NCBI GenBank assembly: GCA_033060915.1
Contig: CM065386.1
Location: 10,068,001-10,132,000 of the forward strand
Direction: 5' to 3'
DNA: 64,000 nt
DNA from: Euryodendron excelsum
Lineage: Eukaryota > Streptophyta > Magnoliopsida > Ericales > Pentaphylacaceae
The notes beneath the pieces are model-generated. The model had not been told where the DNA came from and made no database searches. It saw only the letters and a program-made list of their open reading frames with translations. Each line of letters opens with the position of its first letter. Position 1 is the stretch's first letter. Below are positions 46,139-62,925 of the stretch, in pieces. The position numbers and the translations under genes were made by a program.

Positions 46139-47063
46139 ATCGTGAGCTCAATGAGAGTCAAGCCCAAGACAAGAAGAGGCCGACCAAGAGAGGTCGGCCC
46201 ATGAGTGCCGACCTATTAGACAAAACCCATGCCAATTAGAGGTAAGGACCTAAAGTGATTGGTCCATGGATCCTAATCCAAAAGTTACTAGGATTAATGA
46301 CATCCGTAATACAAATTCTATTTTTAAGTGAATTAGGATAAATAAAGGATAAGTTCAATGCATCAAACTGATCTTATCAAATAAGGATTTCTAGGAGAAA
46401 AGTAACTCCAAATTTCAAAGGGAACATAACATTCCGAAAACTATAAATACATTCCTGCACTAAAGATACAAGGTATGTTCACTTGAGTTCTAGCTCTATA
46501 ATATTTTATTCAATTCATTTGTGGTTAAGCTTACAAACTTAATTATCGAAGTGTTTTCGGCACAAAGAGGGTTGAGACATTTTTATCATTTTCTTCTCTT
46601 GTAGATTGTTCGTACTTTTCAATTCGGTTTCGAGAGTTCAACCGAGTCTTTCTAAAAATCGCACCTACAATTGATGCCGTCTATGACAAGTTCTATACAA
46701 TAATGAGTACCAGCTATCTCCTAGTTGATCCCACCAATAGAAAACTAAATAACAGTAATGACGATCGTAGTCACGATGCCACATGCCAATCAAATTAGCA
46801 TGACGATGATTCGGTACGGACTTTTAGAAGACATTTCATCAAATCGGAGATACGATTCCCTTAGGACAACTGACCGAAAGACAAGAGAGTCTAACTCGGA
46901 CTCTGCAATATGCTCGAAATTCAAACCGTCAAAAAAATTATTGAAGAAACTTGAATCTGTCACAGTCAAATGGTCGAGTTCCCAGTCACTTATTGCTCCG
47001 AACAATTGAGCGAGAGATCCGGTAACAGGACGAGGAGATTGCTCAGCTCAAGGAGACAATTGA
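46139..47063 (+). mobile_element. Broken Ty3/gypsy-type LTR and leader between the two promoter copies
   Basis: An LTR-like part has a TATA box (CTATAAATAC at 46441). It is followed by a primer-binding-like TTGATGCCGTCTATGACAA at 46671-46689, a diverged form of TTGGCGCCGTCTGTGGGAA used by many plant gypsy elements. Then comes a short ORF (46758-47009, 83 codons) with no clear gag motif. Both ends are missing. Confidence 0.55.
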
Positions 47064-47808
47064 ACTACCACCACTCTACTCCTACACTTTGATTGAGAGA
47101 GAGAGAGAGAGAGAGGAATTCGGGAATAGAGTCATTGAGTATGGAGTTATATAGTATAGTGTCAACGTAGATCCAGATATTCTTTCGAGGAAATCAATTG
47201 CCACTGGATTTTCACGAAATTACGTAGTAAACCTTATGTCAAATGCTTGGATGAAGCCATGAACGATGGAAAGTCACATGCGAAGGAGGCTATTTTAGGG
47301 TTATGGGTACTTATTTATTTATGCTTGATGATTAGACAGATCCACGGGGCCTATGAAAACGTTGGTCATCGCTTATCAGTGGATATGATTTGACGAGTGA
47401 AGATTGCTATTGTCACAGGTGAATCGTGAAAGAAATTGTGACAGTCGACTTTAAGACCGTCAATTGCTTTTTAATATTTTGAGAGTTTTTACCAAAATAA
47501 TTTTATTTTTAAAATTTATTCCCAAAATATTAGATTTTAAAAAGTTATTTTTACTATAACATAAAACGTGATCTTGAATTGCGTTTTGAAGAATGTCCAC
47601 AGCCCATAAACCAAATTGTGGTTTCAGAAAAAATACAATTTCAAACTAATTTTGTTTAAAAACACAATTTCAAATTGTGCTTTGAGAGAGAGACGATAAA
47701 GAGACCCTCTCCTCTCCTCTCCTCTTTCCTTTTCTCTCTCTCACTCTCTCACTCTCTATCTTCTTTCATTCTTCTTTTTATTTTTTTTAAATTTTAAAAT
47801 AAAAATAA
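47064..47808 (-). repeat. AGPase 5' flank, distal copy
   Basis: Second copy of 45308-46138. It includes the TATA box and the GA tract but not the first coding exon, so on its own it cannot make the enzyme. Transcription from it would run leftwards through the gypsy piece towards the gene. Confidence 0.9.
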
Positions 47809-48648
47809 TAAAAATTTAAAAGTATTATAATTTTTGTACAATTTTTATGCATATGTAAAAATCATCTTAAAAATTTTAAAAATAAATCTTTTTAGCCAAA
47901 CAAAAAAAGGTCAAAAATATCAGTGTGGAATTAAAGACTGATTCGATCACAAAAATATCATTGTCATCCAGAAATAAAATTTTCTTATCCAGCCATCTCG
48001 TTTTGTTTGGCTAAAAAATTTTATTTTTAAAAATATCATTGTCATCTAGAAATGTTATTGCTATCCAAAAATAAATCTTTTTATCCAAACAAAACGAGAT
48101 GGCTTGATAAGTAAAATTTATTTCTAAATGGCAATGATATTTCTGTGATCAAATCTGTCTTTAATTCTACACTAGATGTTTCTGATCTCGTTTTATTTGG
48201 CTAAAAAAATTTATTTTTTGAGTTTTCAAGATAATTTTCATACATTCATAAATATTATACGAAAATTATAATGCTATTAAAATTTTCATAATTTTTATTT
48301 TAAAAAATTTTTAAAAATAAAATAAAGAATGAGAGGAGAGAGAGAGAGAGAGAGAGAGCTGAATTTTGGGTAGCGCTATAAAACCCTGCCCTCTCTCTCT
48401 ATCTTCTCTCTCTCAAAACGTAATTTCACACAATTTGAAATTGTATTTTCAGAAAATCGAGTTTGAAATTAAAAAACACAATTGCGCTTGTGAGTTGTGA
48501 AACCATTTTAGAAAAAAACAATCTTAAATTGCATTTTCTTGCAAAACGCAATCTAAAATCGCATTTTAAATTATTGTAAGAATAGCATTTTAAAATCTAA
48601 CATTTTGAAAATAAATTTCACAAATAAAATTATTTTGGTTAAAAACTC
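47483..48648. mobile_element. Foldback element, 1166 bp, with very long inverted arms
   Basis: The ends GAGTTTTTACCAAAATAATT and, inverted, GAGTTTTTAACCAAAATAAT open arms that stay complementary almost to the centre near 48047, where CCATCTCGTTTTGTTTGG (about 47993) meets its inverse CCAAACAAAACGAGATGG (about 48085). It is flanked by TATTTTGA (47475-47482) and TATTTTGC (48649-48656), an 8-bp target duplication with one change. The arms carry CT/GA tracts. No transposase. Confidence 0.8.
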
Positions 48649-48656
48649 TATTTTGC

Positions 48657-49537
48657 AATATAATGATTGAAATATTTTGCATTATAATTCTGTGAGTCAC
48701 CTCACCATTAAATACTCGTCGTATCTCGTTTTTGACAAATAATATATATTTTTGAAACCACGTCTAAGAAAAATTCTAGAGTTATTTTCAGGAAAAATAA
48801 AAACGATGATATTATAACTTTTCATTCTGTTTATTTTTTTTTGTTTTCAAAAATTGTTTTATATTCTCAACTTATTGGATAAACTGTTTTTGAAAACTAT
48901 TTTTTAAAACACTCTAGTGTAAAGAAACAATTTTAGATTATTTCTAAATATTGGAAACTGTTTTTGCATTAAAAAAAATAAAAACAGGGATTTTTTTGAA
49001 CTTTTTTATTATTTTTGTTTCTAAAAAAATGAAAACGATAGCACACAAGACCAAAATTTCCAAAAATTTCAAAACAATACCATACAAAGGCAAATGGAGG
49101 TACATTGTAGCGCTTCTGGACGCACTCGTGTATGGCAATGGGTATCAAAGCCTGCAACAGGACTCATCAAAATAGTTCTAATTTTCTTCCTCAATCCACA
49201 GCCATGAAGTCAAAATTGGAAATTAAACTTCTAATCACCAAGAAAGCTTTTAATTAAAATTAAACTAAAATCCGGCTTGTTACCGGAGCCATCACGCGAT
49301 AGAAGGTTTCTGTAATGGTAGCTGTCAAATTTAAAAAAGAATCAGGGAGAGAAACATATATAGGATAATTACTAAAATGCTTTTTATTATTGTCAATATT
49401 TTCACATATATGACAACTCTGGACCATAGAATAGAAGGGTGACGTGTTAAGTCCACAGGTCCAAAGAACATCAAAAACCTATAAAGGCAAAGGAGGAACC
49501 AGAAAAGGAATGTGACAGATTCTGAGAAGTTTCATTT
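48657..49537. other. AT-rich spacer and RABB1 3' flank
   Basis: No gene. 48700-49080 is A/T-rich with many AAAAA/TTTTT words. 49200-49537 probably includes the RABB1 3' UTR on the minus strand. Confidence 0.45.
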
Positions 49538-55190
<5,653 letters not shown>

Positions 55191-55474
55191 GGTTGCTCAG
55201 ATCGTTGATTTCGCTCCGAAACTGCTCCAATTGGGGATATTTACGAACGAATTGTATGTATACACACTTTTGGAGAAAGTTCAAAACACAATATCAAATA
55301 ATTCACAATGACCAGAAATATATATATATATACATGTATGTATATATTTCGTTATGTATATATTTCGTTAAGGACGGTTACAGAGGAAGAAGGTAGAGAG
55401 AGAGGTTGACGGAAGCTTTGTAATTCCAAAGCCAAGTCGTTCTTTCCTCCTTCCTTCCTTTCTTTCTTCGGAGT

Positions 55475-55477
<3 letters not shown>

Positions 55478-55508
<31 letters not shown>
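55478..55508. repeat. (GA)n tract in the RABB1 leader
   Basis: About 30 bp of GA repeats (CT on the coding strand) lie between the TATA box and the start codon, as in the AGPase leader. Confidence 0.8.
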
Positions 55509-55510
<2 letters not shown>

Positions 55511-55530
55511 CCCATTGAGGCTTTCGTCGA

Positions 55531-55540
55531 TTTATATACG
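55531..55540 (-). promoter_or_regulatory. TATA box of RABB1
   Basis: CGTATATAAATC on the minus strand lies about 340 bp before the ATG, just upstream of AATGGGCCC (55509-55517), a site II-like word often found near starts of growth-related plant genes. The leader between probably includes the CT tract. Confidence 0.55.
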
Positions 55541-55639
55541 TAAACGTCGTAAAGAAACTCTCTGCTGAGTTGTCGATGTTCCAAGTTCCAACTCCGAAAA
55601 ACTCTCTAAAAATTGTTTTTGTCAAAAAAAAAAAAAATG

Positions 55640-58290
55640 TGAAAATGCCCGGCCCATTTGTGAACCCCTAAAGAAATTCAGGATTTTGAGCCGAGCTTCC
55701 AAGTCTAAGGCCCAGATCACCATACTGGTTCGGGCTCCGACCCATTAGTTATCCCTAAAAAAATAGGATTTTACCCAGCTTACCCATAAGGGCTCAGGCT
55801 CGGGCCTGTAGCAGGCTCTGGATGGGTTCGAGCTAATCATGAATAAAGGTTGAATATTATGATTTCTTATATAATTCTAGATTGCATATGAATTTATCAA
55901 ACCCAGTTCAAATTACGCTCTGAAAATTAATTAGTTGAATTGGTTCAAGTGCATTGCTCTTTAATTTAAGATTAAACTTTCAGATTGCGAATGGAAACAA
56001 GGTCAAACCAGTGTTGACGTGGAAAAGTTGTCATCACTACCAATTACACAACACCATGACAATCTCAATTACTCAAAAAAAAGACAAGCTTGACTTTGTT
56101 ATATTGAAATACAAAGTCAAGGGCAACCGTACGAGTTGGCCAGTAGTGAAGACTTAGAATTTGGAGGTTTACTTTCACTAAAATCGAGATTCAAAATTTT
56201 TTAAGTAAGATCGCAAACGAGCCTAGACAAGTAGTAAGTGTGGGTGAAGTCTTACATTACTCAGATACGAAAGTTATCATCTCTATATATGTCTTTGAGT
56301 AATCCTCACCTTGTAAGTCGGTTTTTAATGTTGAGTTAGACCCATAGATTCCTCCAACAGTAGGTTGTTCAAGCTTGATTTGAAAACCTAACGACTTAAA
56401 AATTGTGTTCAAGCTTAACTTATTTAACTTTTGAACCGATCACGAGCAGAGCTCGAATAACTTAAATATTTTAGTATATTTTTGTTTATTGAGCTGAGTT
56501 TGAGCCGAGCATAGAAAACTAATGAGCTATAAAATGTGTTCTTAGTTTGTGTATATAATGATCTGATCTCAAATGAGTCGAGCTTGAGTAGATTGGTTCA
56601 TTTTATAGCCTTACTCTTAGATGCTATCAACTCTTTGGGATCATCACAGGGTCTTTAGTCTACTAATTACTTAATTTGTGTGGAACGGGAAACTACACAA
56701 GCCTGAAAATTAGTCGAATTACATGCAAGTTGGCCTGAGCACCCGGTTGGCAAAAACAAAATAAAATATAAGTTAAGGGCCACAATTTAAATCATCAATC
56801 CTTATCTATCAAAGATTATAGTCTACATCCAACAAAACCAAGTTGTTGTATTAGACCAACATGTGAATCAATCTAGATAAAAATTGTAAGTGAGATTTTT
56901 AGAAAGGTTTGATCGATCGCTCGAACAAATATGAAAGAGCACCAGCTTATTGCAAGGAGACAAAAAAGTTAGAATGGGTCGATCTTCTTTAAGCCGATCA
57001 CATTTTGATGATTAAATTAGCAATTTTAATTAAGAATGAAGTGAATAAAGACAGTATATGCGTGAATTCAATTATCCACACCTTACTTCTTGGGATATCG
57101 GTATTTATAATGTAATTGATGAAGTGGTAACCCTTGTGCCTACTTTAGAGTCATCATGACCTATCTCGTAGATTACATCATTCGTCGTTGACTGATGGGA
57201 CATAGGTCTAGCTTTACCGTCGTGTCAGAATCCGACTGATCGGACGTGAGCGTGGACGTTGCGTGGTGAGCCGCTCTTGCATTAAATGCAGGTCATCTTT
57301 GTATTAAATGCTTTGATTATCCTTGTGGGTGGGGTTCGTCGTCTTTTGGCTTGCGCCAGGTCGGCACAAGGTTGACGATGCGGGCCTGGCCGCATTATTA
57401 ATTATTTGAGCGACTATAGCCCAACTTTACTTACTTAATTTTTATTAGGCATGACCAGACGGACTGGACTGAAATTCTTTTAACCCATAAAAATATTTTT
57501 TTAGTATGAGTTGATCAAATCATATACTTCCAACCAGCTTTCCACTGTCAAAATTTCATTTTATATTCACAGGTTAGACCACCTATTTTCTATAGAGCCT
57601 TTTGTGGGCAATCAATCCATCACACTAGTGGCCTCCTAAAAAAAACATTACAAAATCACACTGTGGCCAGGCCCAACCCAAAATTTTAATATTATGAAAG
57701 CCAAAATCTAGATTGCAAAATATGGAAAATGAAAATGCTATTCTCTCATAAAATACGTATAGAAAAGCCCCTAGAATCATACAACAATTATATTTTTATA
57801 ATTAAGAGTGTTCATGATATGTATTTGGTTTTAAAATAAAAGGCTTTAATTCAACTACATCATTCGATCTGTACAGAAATTTTATACAAATTTTTTTGTT
57901 GTACAACATTATCCAATATAAAAATTTCAGTATAAATGTACTTATAGTTTATCATACATAATATGAAGTAATACATAAATTAAGTTATACATATATATAT
58001 ATATATATAACTTTGTCTTGTGGGGTTCGTAGAGGGGATTGGGCCTAATGGGGGAGCCCAATCCATAAATGAAAACCTTTGGCTGAGCTGAACCCAGATT
58101 TAGTTGACTGTTCCTACCTAATGCTGCCTTTCTTTTCTTTTCTTTTTTTCTCGAAGGAATAAGAACCTCATTACATTTCGAGAAGTGCGATGGAGGAAAG
58201 GCAAAGGCATTGGTTCAATGATAATTTGAATTTTAAGGTCAGGTATTGAGGTTGAGGTTTGCACTTGAATCTAGACTTTAAGTGGTATAT
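55640..58290. other. Intergenic DNA without a supportable gene
   Basis: Diverged repeats only. 55660-55840 has words such as GAGCCGAGCTT and GGGCTCAGGCTCGGGCCT. 56340-56620 contains degenerate GAGCTCGAGT-like words. 56900-57400 has more GC-rich sequence with GGTCGGCACAAGG and could be an old LTR. A (TA)n run is near 57990-58010. No ORF has a motif. Confidence 0.4.
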
Positions 58291-58294
58291 AAAT

Positions 58295-58751
58295 GGAGTA
58301 ATTACACTTTATTCTATTGTGATTTGAACTAAGATCAATTGATCCTCTTATTGTTTAAAAGTGAACACATAACATATTGTGGTTTGGACTTATCTGTAAA
58401 ATAGATGAAAATTATTAAATTTAACGAAATTTTTTTCATTGGAGTATTTTTGTCATTTTATCTCTCTAAATTAGAACATCAAAAAGATGATTTGACCTTT
58501 TTATTCCAAAATAAAAAGTTATGTTTTGAGGAGGTTTTTTGGTTATTTTACCAAATCATTTTTTAATGTTTTAATTCAGAGAAATAAAATGACGAAAATA
58601 CCTGTATGAAATTTTTTTTGTTAAATCTAATAGTTTCTATACATTTTACAGATAAGTTCAAACCACAATGGAGTCACACGTTCATTTGTAAACTATAAGG
58701 GGTTATTTAATTTTAACTCAAATTACAAAAAAATAAAATATAATTATTCCC
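58295..58751. mobile_element. Foldback MITE, 457 bp, with exact 8-bp target duplication
   Basis: ATATAAAT flanks it at 58287-58294 and 58752-58759. The left arm begins GGAGTAATTACACTTTATTC. The right arm read in reverse begins GGGAATAATTATATTTTATT, and the match continues through GTGGTTTGAACTTATCTGTA for about 200 bp per arm. A related pair forms 62322-62925. Confidence 0.85.
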
Positions 58752-59004
58752 ATATAAATAAACTGCTGGTTGAGATTGGGATAGTCCTTTCTTTCAAACT
58801 TTGCCTTAAGGGGCTAAAAAGAAAAAGAAAAGAAAAGAGGACGGAAAATTTTAAGCTTAGATCATACTAGGTTTGTGAAACGTTAGTAATTATTAGACAA
58901 CTAATTTCGATCACAAAAGGCTTGGGCTTTTAAGGAATGTGCCAAGCCACATATACAAGCTGTCAGTGTGTTTCCCATTTGCTCAACATAAGTAATTATA
59001 CTTA

Positions 59005-59231
59005 GGGTTTGTTGGTATAGTTTAAATTTAATTTTTTTATTTTGCTTTTTTTTATTTATAAGCAAAAAATTATAATTTTTTTTGTACTTTTTTTTATTTT
59101 TATAAGATAAGATAAAGTAAAAAAGTAACAAAAAAAAGTAAAAAAGTTAAAAAAATATAATTTTTTCTTTCTACTTATAAGACAAAAAAATTAGATTAAA
59201 AACGATTAAAAAAAAGTTATACCAAACATGC
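59005..59231. mobile_element. hAT-type MITE, about 227 bp
   Basis: GGTTTGTTGGTATAGTTT at the left and, in reverse, CATGTTTGGTATAACTTT at the right form terminal inverted repeats. The interior is A/T-rich with CTTATAAG-like words as in the element at 28256-28438. Confidence 0.6.
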
Positions 59232-59261
59232 TTTAAAAATGTGTAAAACATAGCATACACA

Positions 59262-59262
<1 letters not shown>

Positions 59263-59305
<43 letters not shown>
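59263..59305. repeat. (TA)n(GA)n microsatellite
   Basis: A TA run of about 18 bp is followed directly by a GA run of about 24 bp. Sequence to the right (59340-59600) is less AT-rich with short ORFs on both strands but no recognisable motif. Confidence 0.8.
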
Positions 59306-60399
59306 CGCCTTGCACATGCAAACCAAAATCATCACAATTTATGGGGGAAAGAGGTCTCCCTTTGATTCCCATCCTTTCGCTTTTAGCATCACACGCACGG
59401 GGGCTAGCTGGGGGCCTGGTCCTTTTGGAAGAGATGTGTCCATGTCCCCCACACCCTAATTGTAATGATTCTTTGCTCTCTGGACCATTTAAGTGCCTAG
59501 AAGTTGCAGGTCTCCCACCCCAAACCCCACCATTTGTACCAGAATACACACTATTCCTCTTTGAACAATTTTTTTTTTGTTCCTTCTATCCATTCGACCG
59601 ATTACTACATTTGACATGATCGATTACTCCTTTTGACACATGCAAAGTTATTATTTATACAAACTATATAAATTTAAATGACGACAAGTTACAAGGAGCG
59701 TGTGAAGGAATCAAATTTGAAAACCATGCATGAAAGTCAACCGACCACTAAGCCAACACCCTGTAATAGTCATGGTATATAAAATTTTAGAAATGTTATT
59801 CTGTCAAAAAATTTATACAAAAATTCTATTAAAATGATGTGACAGTAATATTATAGTAATTAAAAACCATTATAATAAATATTTTATTTTAAAATGTATG
59901 ACTCTTATCACATCTCACATATGCGTGGTTAGTGAAGTGATTAATCAGTCAAATACAGCTTAATGACCTGGCTGGCTTCCCCCTCTGCTGGGGCTTATAT
60001 CAATTCATAATGGCCCAGAATCAGATATTTAAAACATTTTTCAAATGTAATATGAGATTTCTATTACTGTTTCATGCGGTGCTAGACACTGAGCCCGTTA
60101 AGTACTACAGTCCATGTAGACTCTGATGGATCATGGCGACGAAAGGGTATTCTCACCAAGCCACAAAATTGGAATCCTAAGCAACCAAATCTTCCACTTA
60201 CGGAGCCATACCTTTTTTTTTTTCAAGTTAGTGGAGCCTCATATACATATATACATACATTCATATAAGTATCTATAGGTGTCTTTTTTTTTTTTTTTTG
60301 AAAGGTAGCGGTCTAGAAACCTCATGGGTTTAGACAAAATTAACCCTTTATGTATGATATGCAACCAATGAATGGACACTAATTAAACTTAGAAAAATG

Positions 60400-60576
60400 C
60401 CATTTTTTGAAAAAATTTGTACATAAATTCTACTTGAATAATGTGACAGTGACATTTTTGTAATTAAGAGTTAGTCAGAGTATTTTATTTTAAAGTAAAT
60501 GACTTTTATTCAAATATATTATTTTAATTTTTATAATAAATTCTGTATAAATTTTATAATGAAATAGCATTACCTG
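60400..60576. mobile_element. Small MITE flanked by a 12-bp direct repeat
   Basis: CTTAGAAAAATG occurs at 60388-60399 and 60577-60588. The interior begins CCATTTTTTGAAAAAATTTG, and the reversed right end (CAGGTAATGCTATTTCATTA) is a diverged inverted match. Similar sequence (AATGTTATTCTGTCAAAAAA, then ATGATGTGACAGTAAT) lies near 59793-59850, a second related copy. Confidence 0.55.
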
Positions 60577-60599
60577 CTTAGAAAAATGGTGTTTATCAT

Positions 60600-60814
60600 A
60601 AGAAAAAGCTAGTAATTTACAATGTTGAATTCCTAGGAAACCGCACCATCTTGTAATAAGCATTCATTTCCTTCCTTACATCAATAGACAAAGCTACATA
60701 TAGCTGCTTGAACTGAATATGGTCATAGCTCTGTCCGGTTGGGCCCTACTGGTCCTTCGAGTGCTGGGGTTCCCCAAATGTTTCTGCATTTTACCTTCAG
60801 TTAGTTTCAGGTTT

Positions 60815-60847
<33 letters not shown>

Positions 60848-62321
60848 CATGGTATAAGCTATGGTTAGCATTCTAAATATCCATGCAAGTATATGATAAA
60901 TGCAAAGCTTTTTAGAAACTTCAAAACATCAACAGGCCTCTCCTTGGATCCTTGTCAATCCCATTAACAGAACTTCTTCTTAACCATTCGAAGATACTCT
61001 CATAGTAGCCAATATTATTATATATATATATATATATAAACCATAATATCCCATTGAATCATAACTTTCCCTTCTCCAGGAGGCCCAATTACATTTGTTC
61101 ATATATATATATATATATTCATACGTAGTACATGCCTCACGACGTAAGGTGACATTACAAAAAAGCCTATTGACTATGCATGCGTAGGTTTACTACTTTT
61201 GGTCCATATAGCGTAGTCCAAATTTGAAAAGATTGTGCGTGAACATGTACCCAGCTGATTGACATGCTATAAAAGAAGTGTGTAATATTCTAATCGAATT
61301 ATACTCAAATCCACATGACTCCAAGAAGAAAGAGGCCATTTCCATCATATCAAAACATATACGTGTATGTATATATGTATATGTATATGCATATATATTG
61401 CATAAGCCAAGCGTGTCTCCATCCTTGTTTCTCAGTTCTGTGGAGTGTTTTCTGATCAGCTTTTTTTCTGTGCCTGACCACAAACAACAAAAAGGAAAAT
61501 AAATGGGCATATGGTGAGAGCTTTGAATTGAATTGAAGACCAAACGTGTTGGTGATAAGCCGAGGGGTATGTGTTGAAGCTTCAAACTTCAACTTGTCTA
61601 GTACAGAAAGAGAGGTGGAGTCAAAAGCATTAAAGATGAGAACGAGGGGGGTTTTGGTCCAACTGACACCTCCTCGTGCTATCTCGAACAATGTGTTTGA
61701 GAGAGAGAGAGAGAGAGAGAGAGTACATGGCATGGCATGCCCAGTCAAAAGGGAAAGTAGCTGTGAAGATGGGATTGCAGAATCTTAGAATGATCCCAAC
61801 TCGCATACACACAAGCTCTTCATATTAAGTTGTCTTGATTCTGTGATGGGCAGTATCAAGATGCATTTGATGTCAGATCACTAATTCACAAAGTTTAGGC
61901 TCCCTTAAGGTTTTTTTTTTTTTCTTCGATAATGATAGAAGGACTATCAAGAAATTCATTTAAAATGAGTTTTAAGGTATGTCTTTAAACACACACACAT
62001 ACTAAGCTGTATTAACCGTTGTCATATTTTAGCATTTTCAAGACATAATATAGGGCATGTTACAAGTGAACCCAAGACATGAAATTCGCAGTCTGCATTA
62101 GGAGCTAGGTACAAACACTATACTTCCATTACAATTGTAAAAGTTTATGGAGTAAACCTTCATCTCACACATAGATGATGTACCACATGATCAATATAGG
62201 GAAACCAAAGAATTTTTAAATTATTACAATTAATGACCACTAGAACTGAAATTGATGTGTTTTCTTTTCCAAATTTGAATAGTTCATTAGGCAAATGATA
62301 GCGTTGTAAACATACAATATA
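60600..62321. other. Gene-free stretch with microsatellites
   Basis: (TA)n runs at about 60820-60847, 61018-61038 and 61104-61118, and a (GA)n run at about 61699-61722. ORFs up to 132 codons overlap these repeats on both strands and show no motif. No RNA gene recognised. Confidence 0.45.
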
Positions 62322-62925
62322 GGGATAATTATACTTTACTCCCCTTATGATTTGACTCAAAATGAAATGACTCCCTAAATTTTAAAAGTGAACAGATAAT
62401 TCCCTGTCGTTTTGGACTAAAGTGCAAATGGATGGAAACTGTTAGATTTAATAAAAATTGTTATAGGTAATTATACTTTATTCCTCTGTGATTTGAGTCA
62501 AAATCAGATGACCTCCTATGGTTTGAAAGTGAATATATAACCCCCATGTGGTTTTAGAACGTTGAAAAGATTATTTGACCCCTTTTTATGCTAAAAAGAT
62601 AATGAAAACCCTTAGATTTAACCGAAATTGTATCATAGAGATATTTTGGTCATATTATATCTTCAAATTAGAACATTCAAAAAACGACTTGGTGAAATAA
62701 CAAAAAAGGTCTCCATAGAACATCAAAAAGCCTACTTGGTGAAATAATTAAAAAAAAAAAAACCTTGATAGACAACACTTTATTTTGACATAAAAGGGAC
62801 AAATTATCTTTTTAATGTTCTAAGTTAAAGATAAAATAACAAAAATACCCCTATAATGAATTTTCGTTAAATCTAACAGTTTTTATCTATTTGCATTTTA
62901 ATTCAAAACCACAGGGGGTCATCTG
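62322..62925. mobile_element. Nested and interrupted foldback MITEs
   Basis: GGGATAATTATACTTTACTC at 62322 and GGTAATTATACTTTATTCCT at about 62465 are two left arms of the family seen at 58295-58751. The matching right arm runs to AACCACAGGGGGTCATCTG, where it is cut by the LTR start at 62926. The order suggests one copy inserted into another, and the LTR element later. Confidence 0.65.

Noticed and set aside
46758..47009. 83-codon ORF as a gag gene
   Set aside because: It follows a primer-binding-like site, but no gag or zinc-knuckle motif can be seen, so only the LTR fragment is called.
61570..61600. Short hairpin TTGAAG-TTCAAAC-CTTCAA as a possible microRNA
   Set aside because: The stem is far too short for a plant precursor, and no known miRNA sequence was recognised.
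61193..61748. Overlapping minus ORFs of 130-132 codons
   Set aside because: They cross (GA)n and (TA)n microsatellites and show no domain or conserved start.
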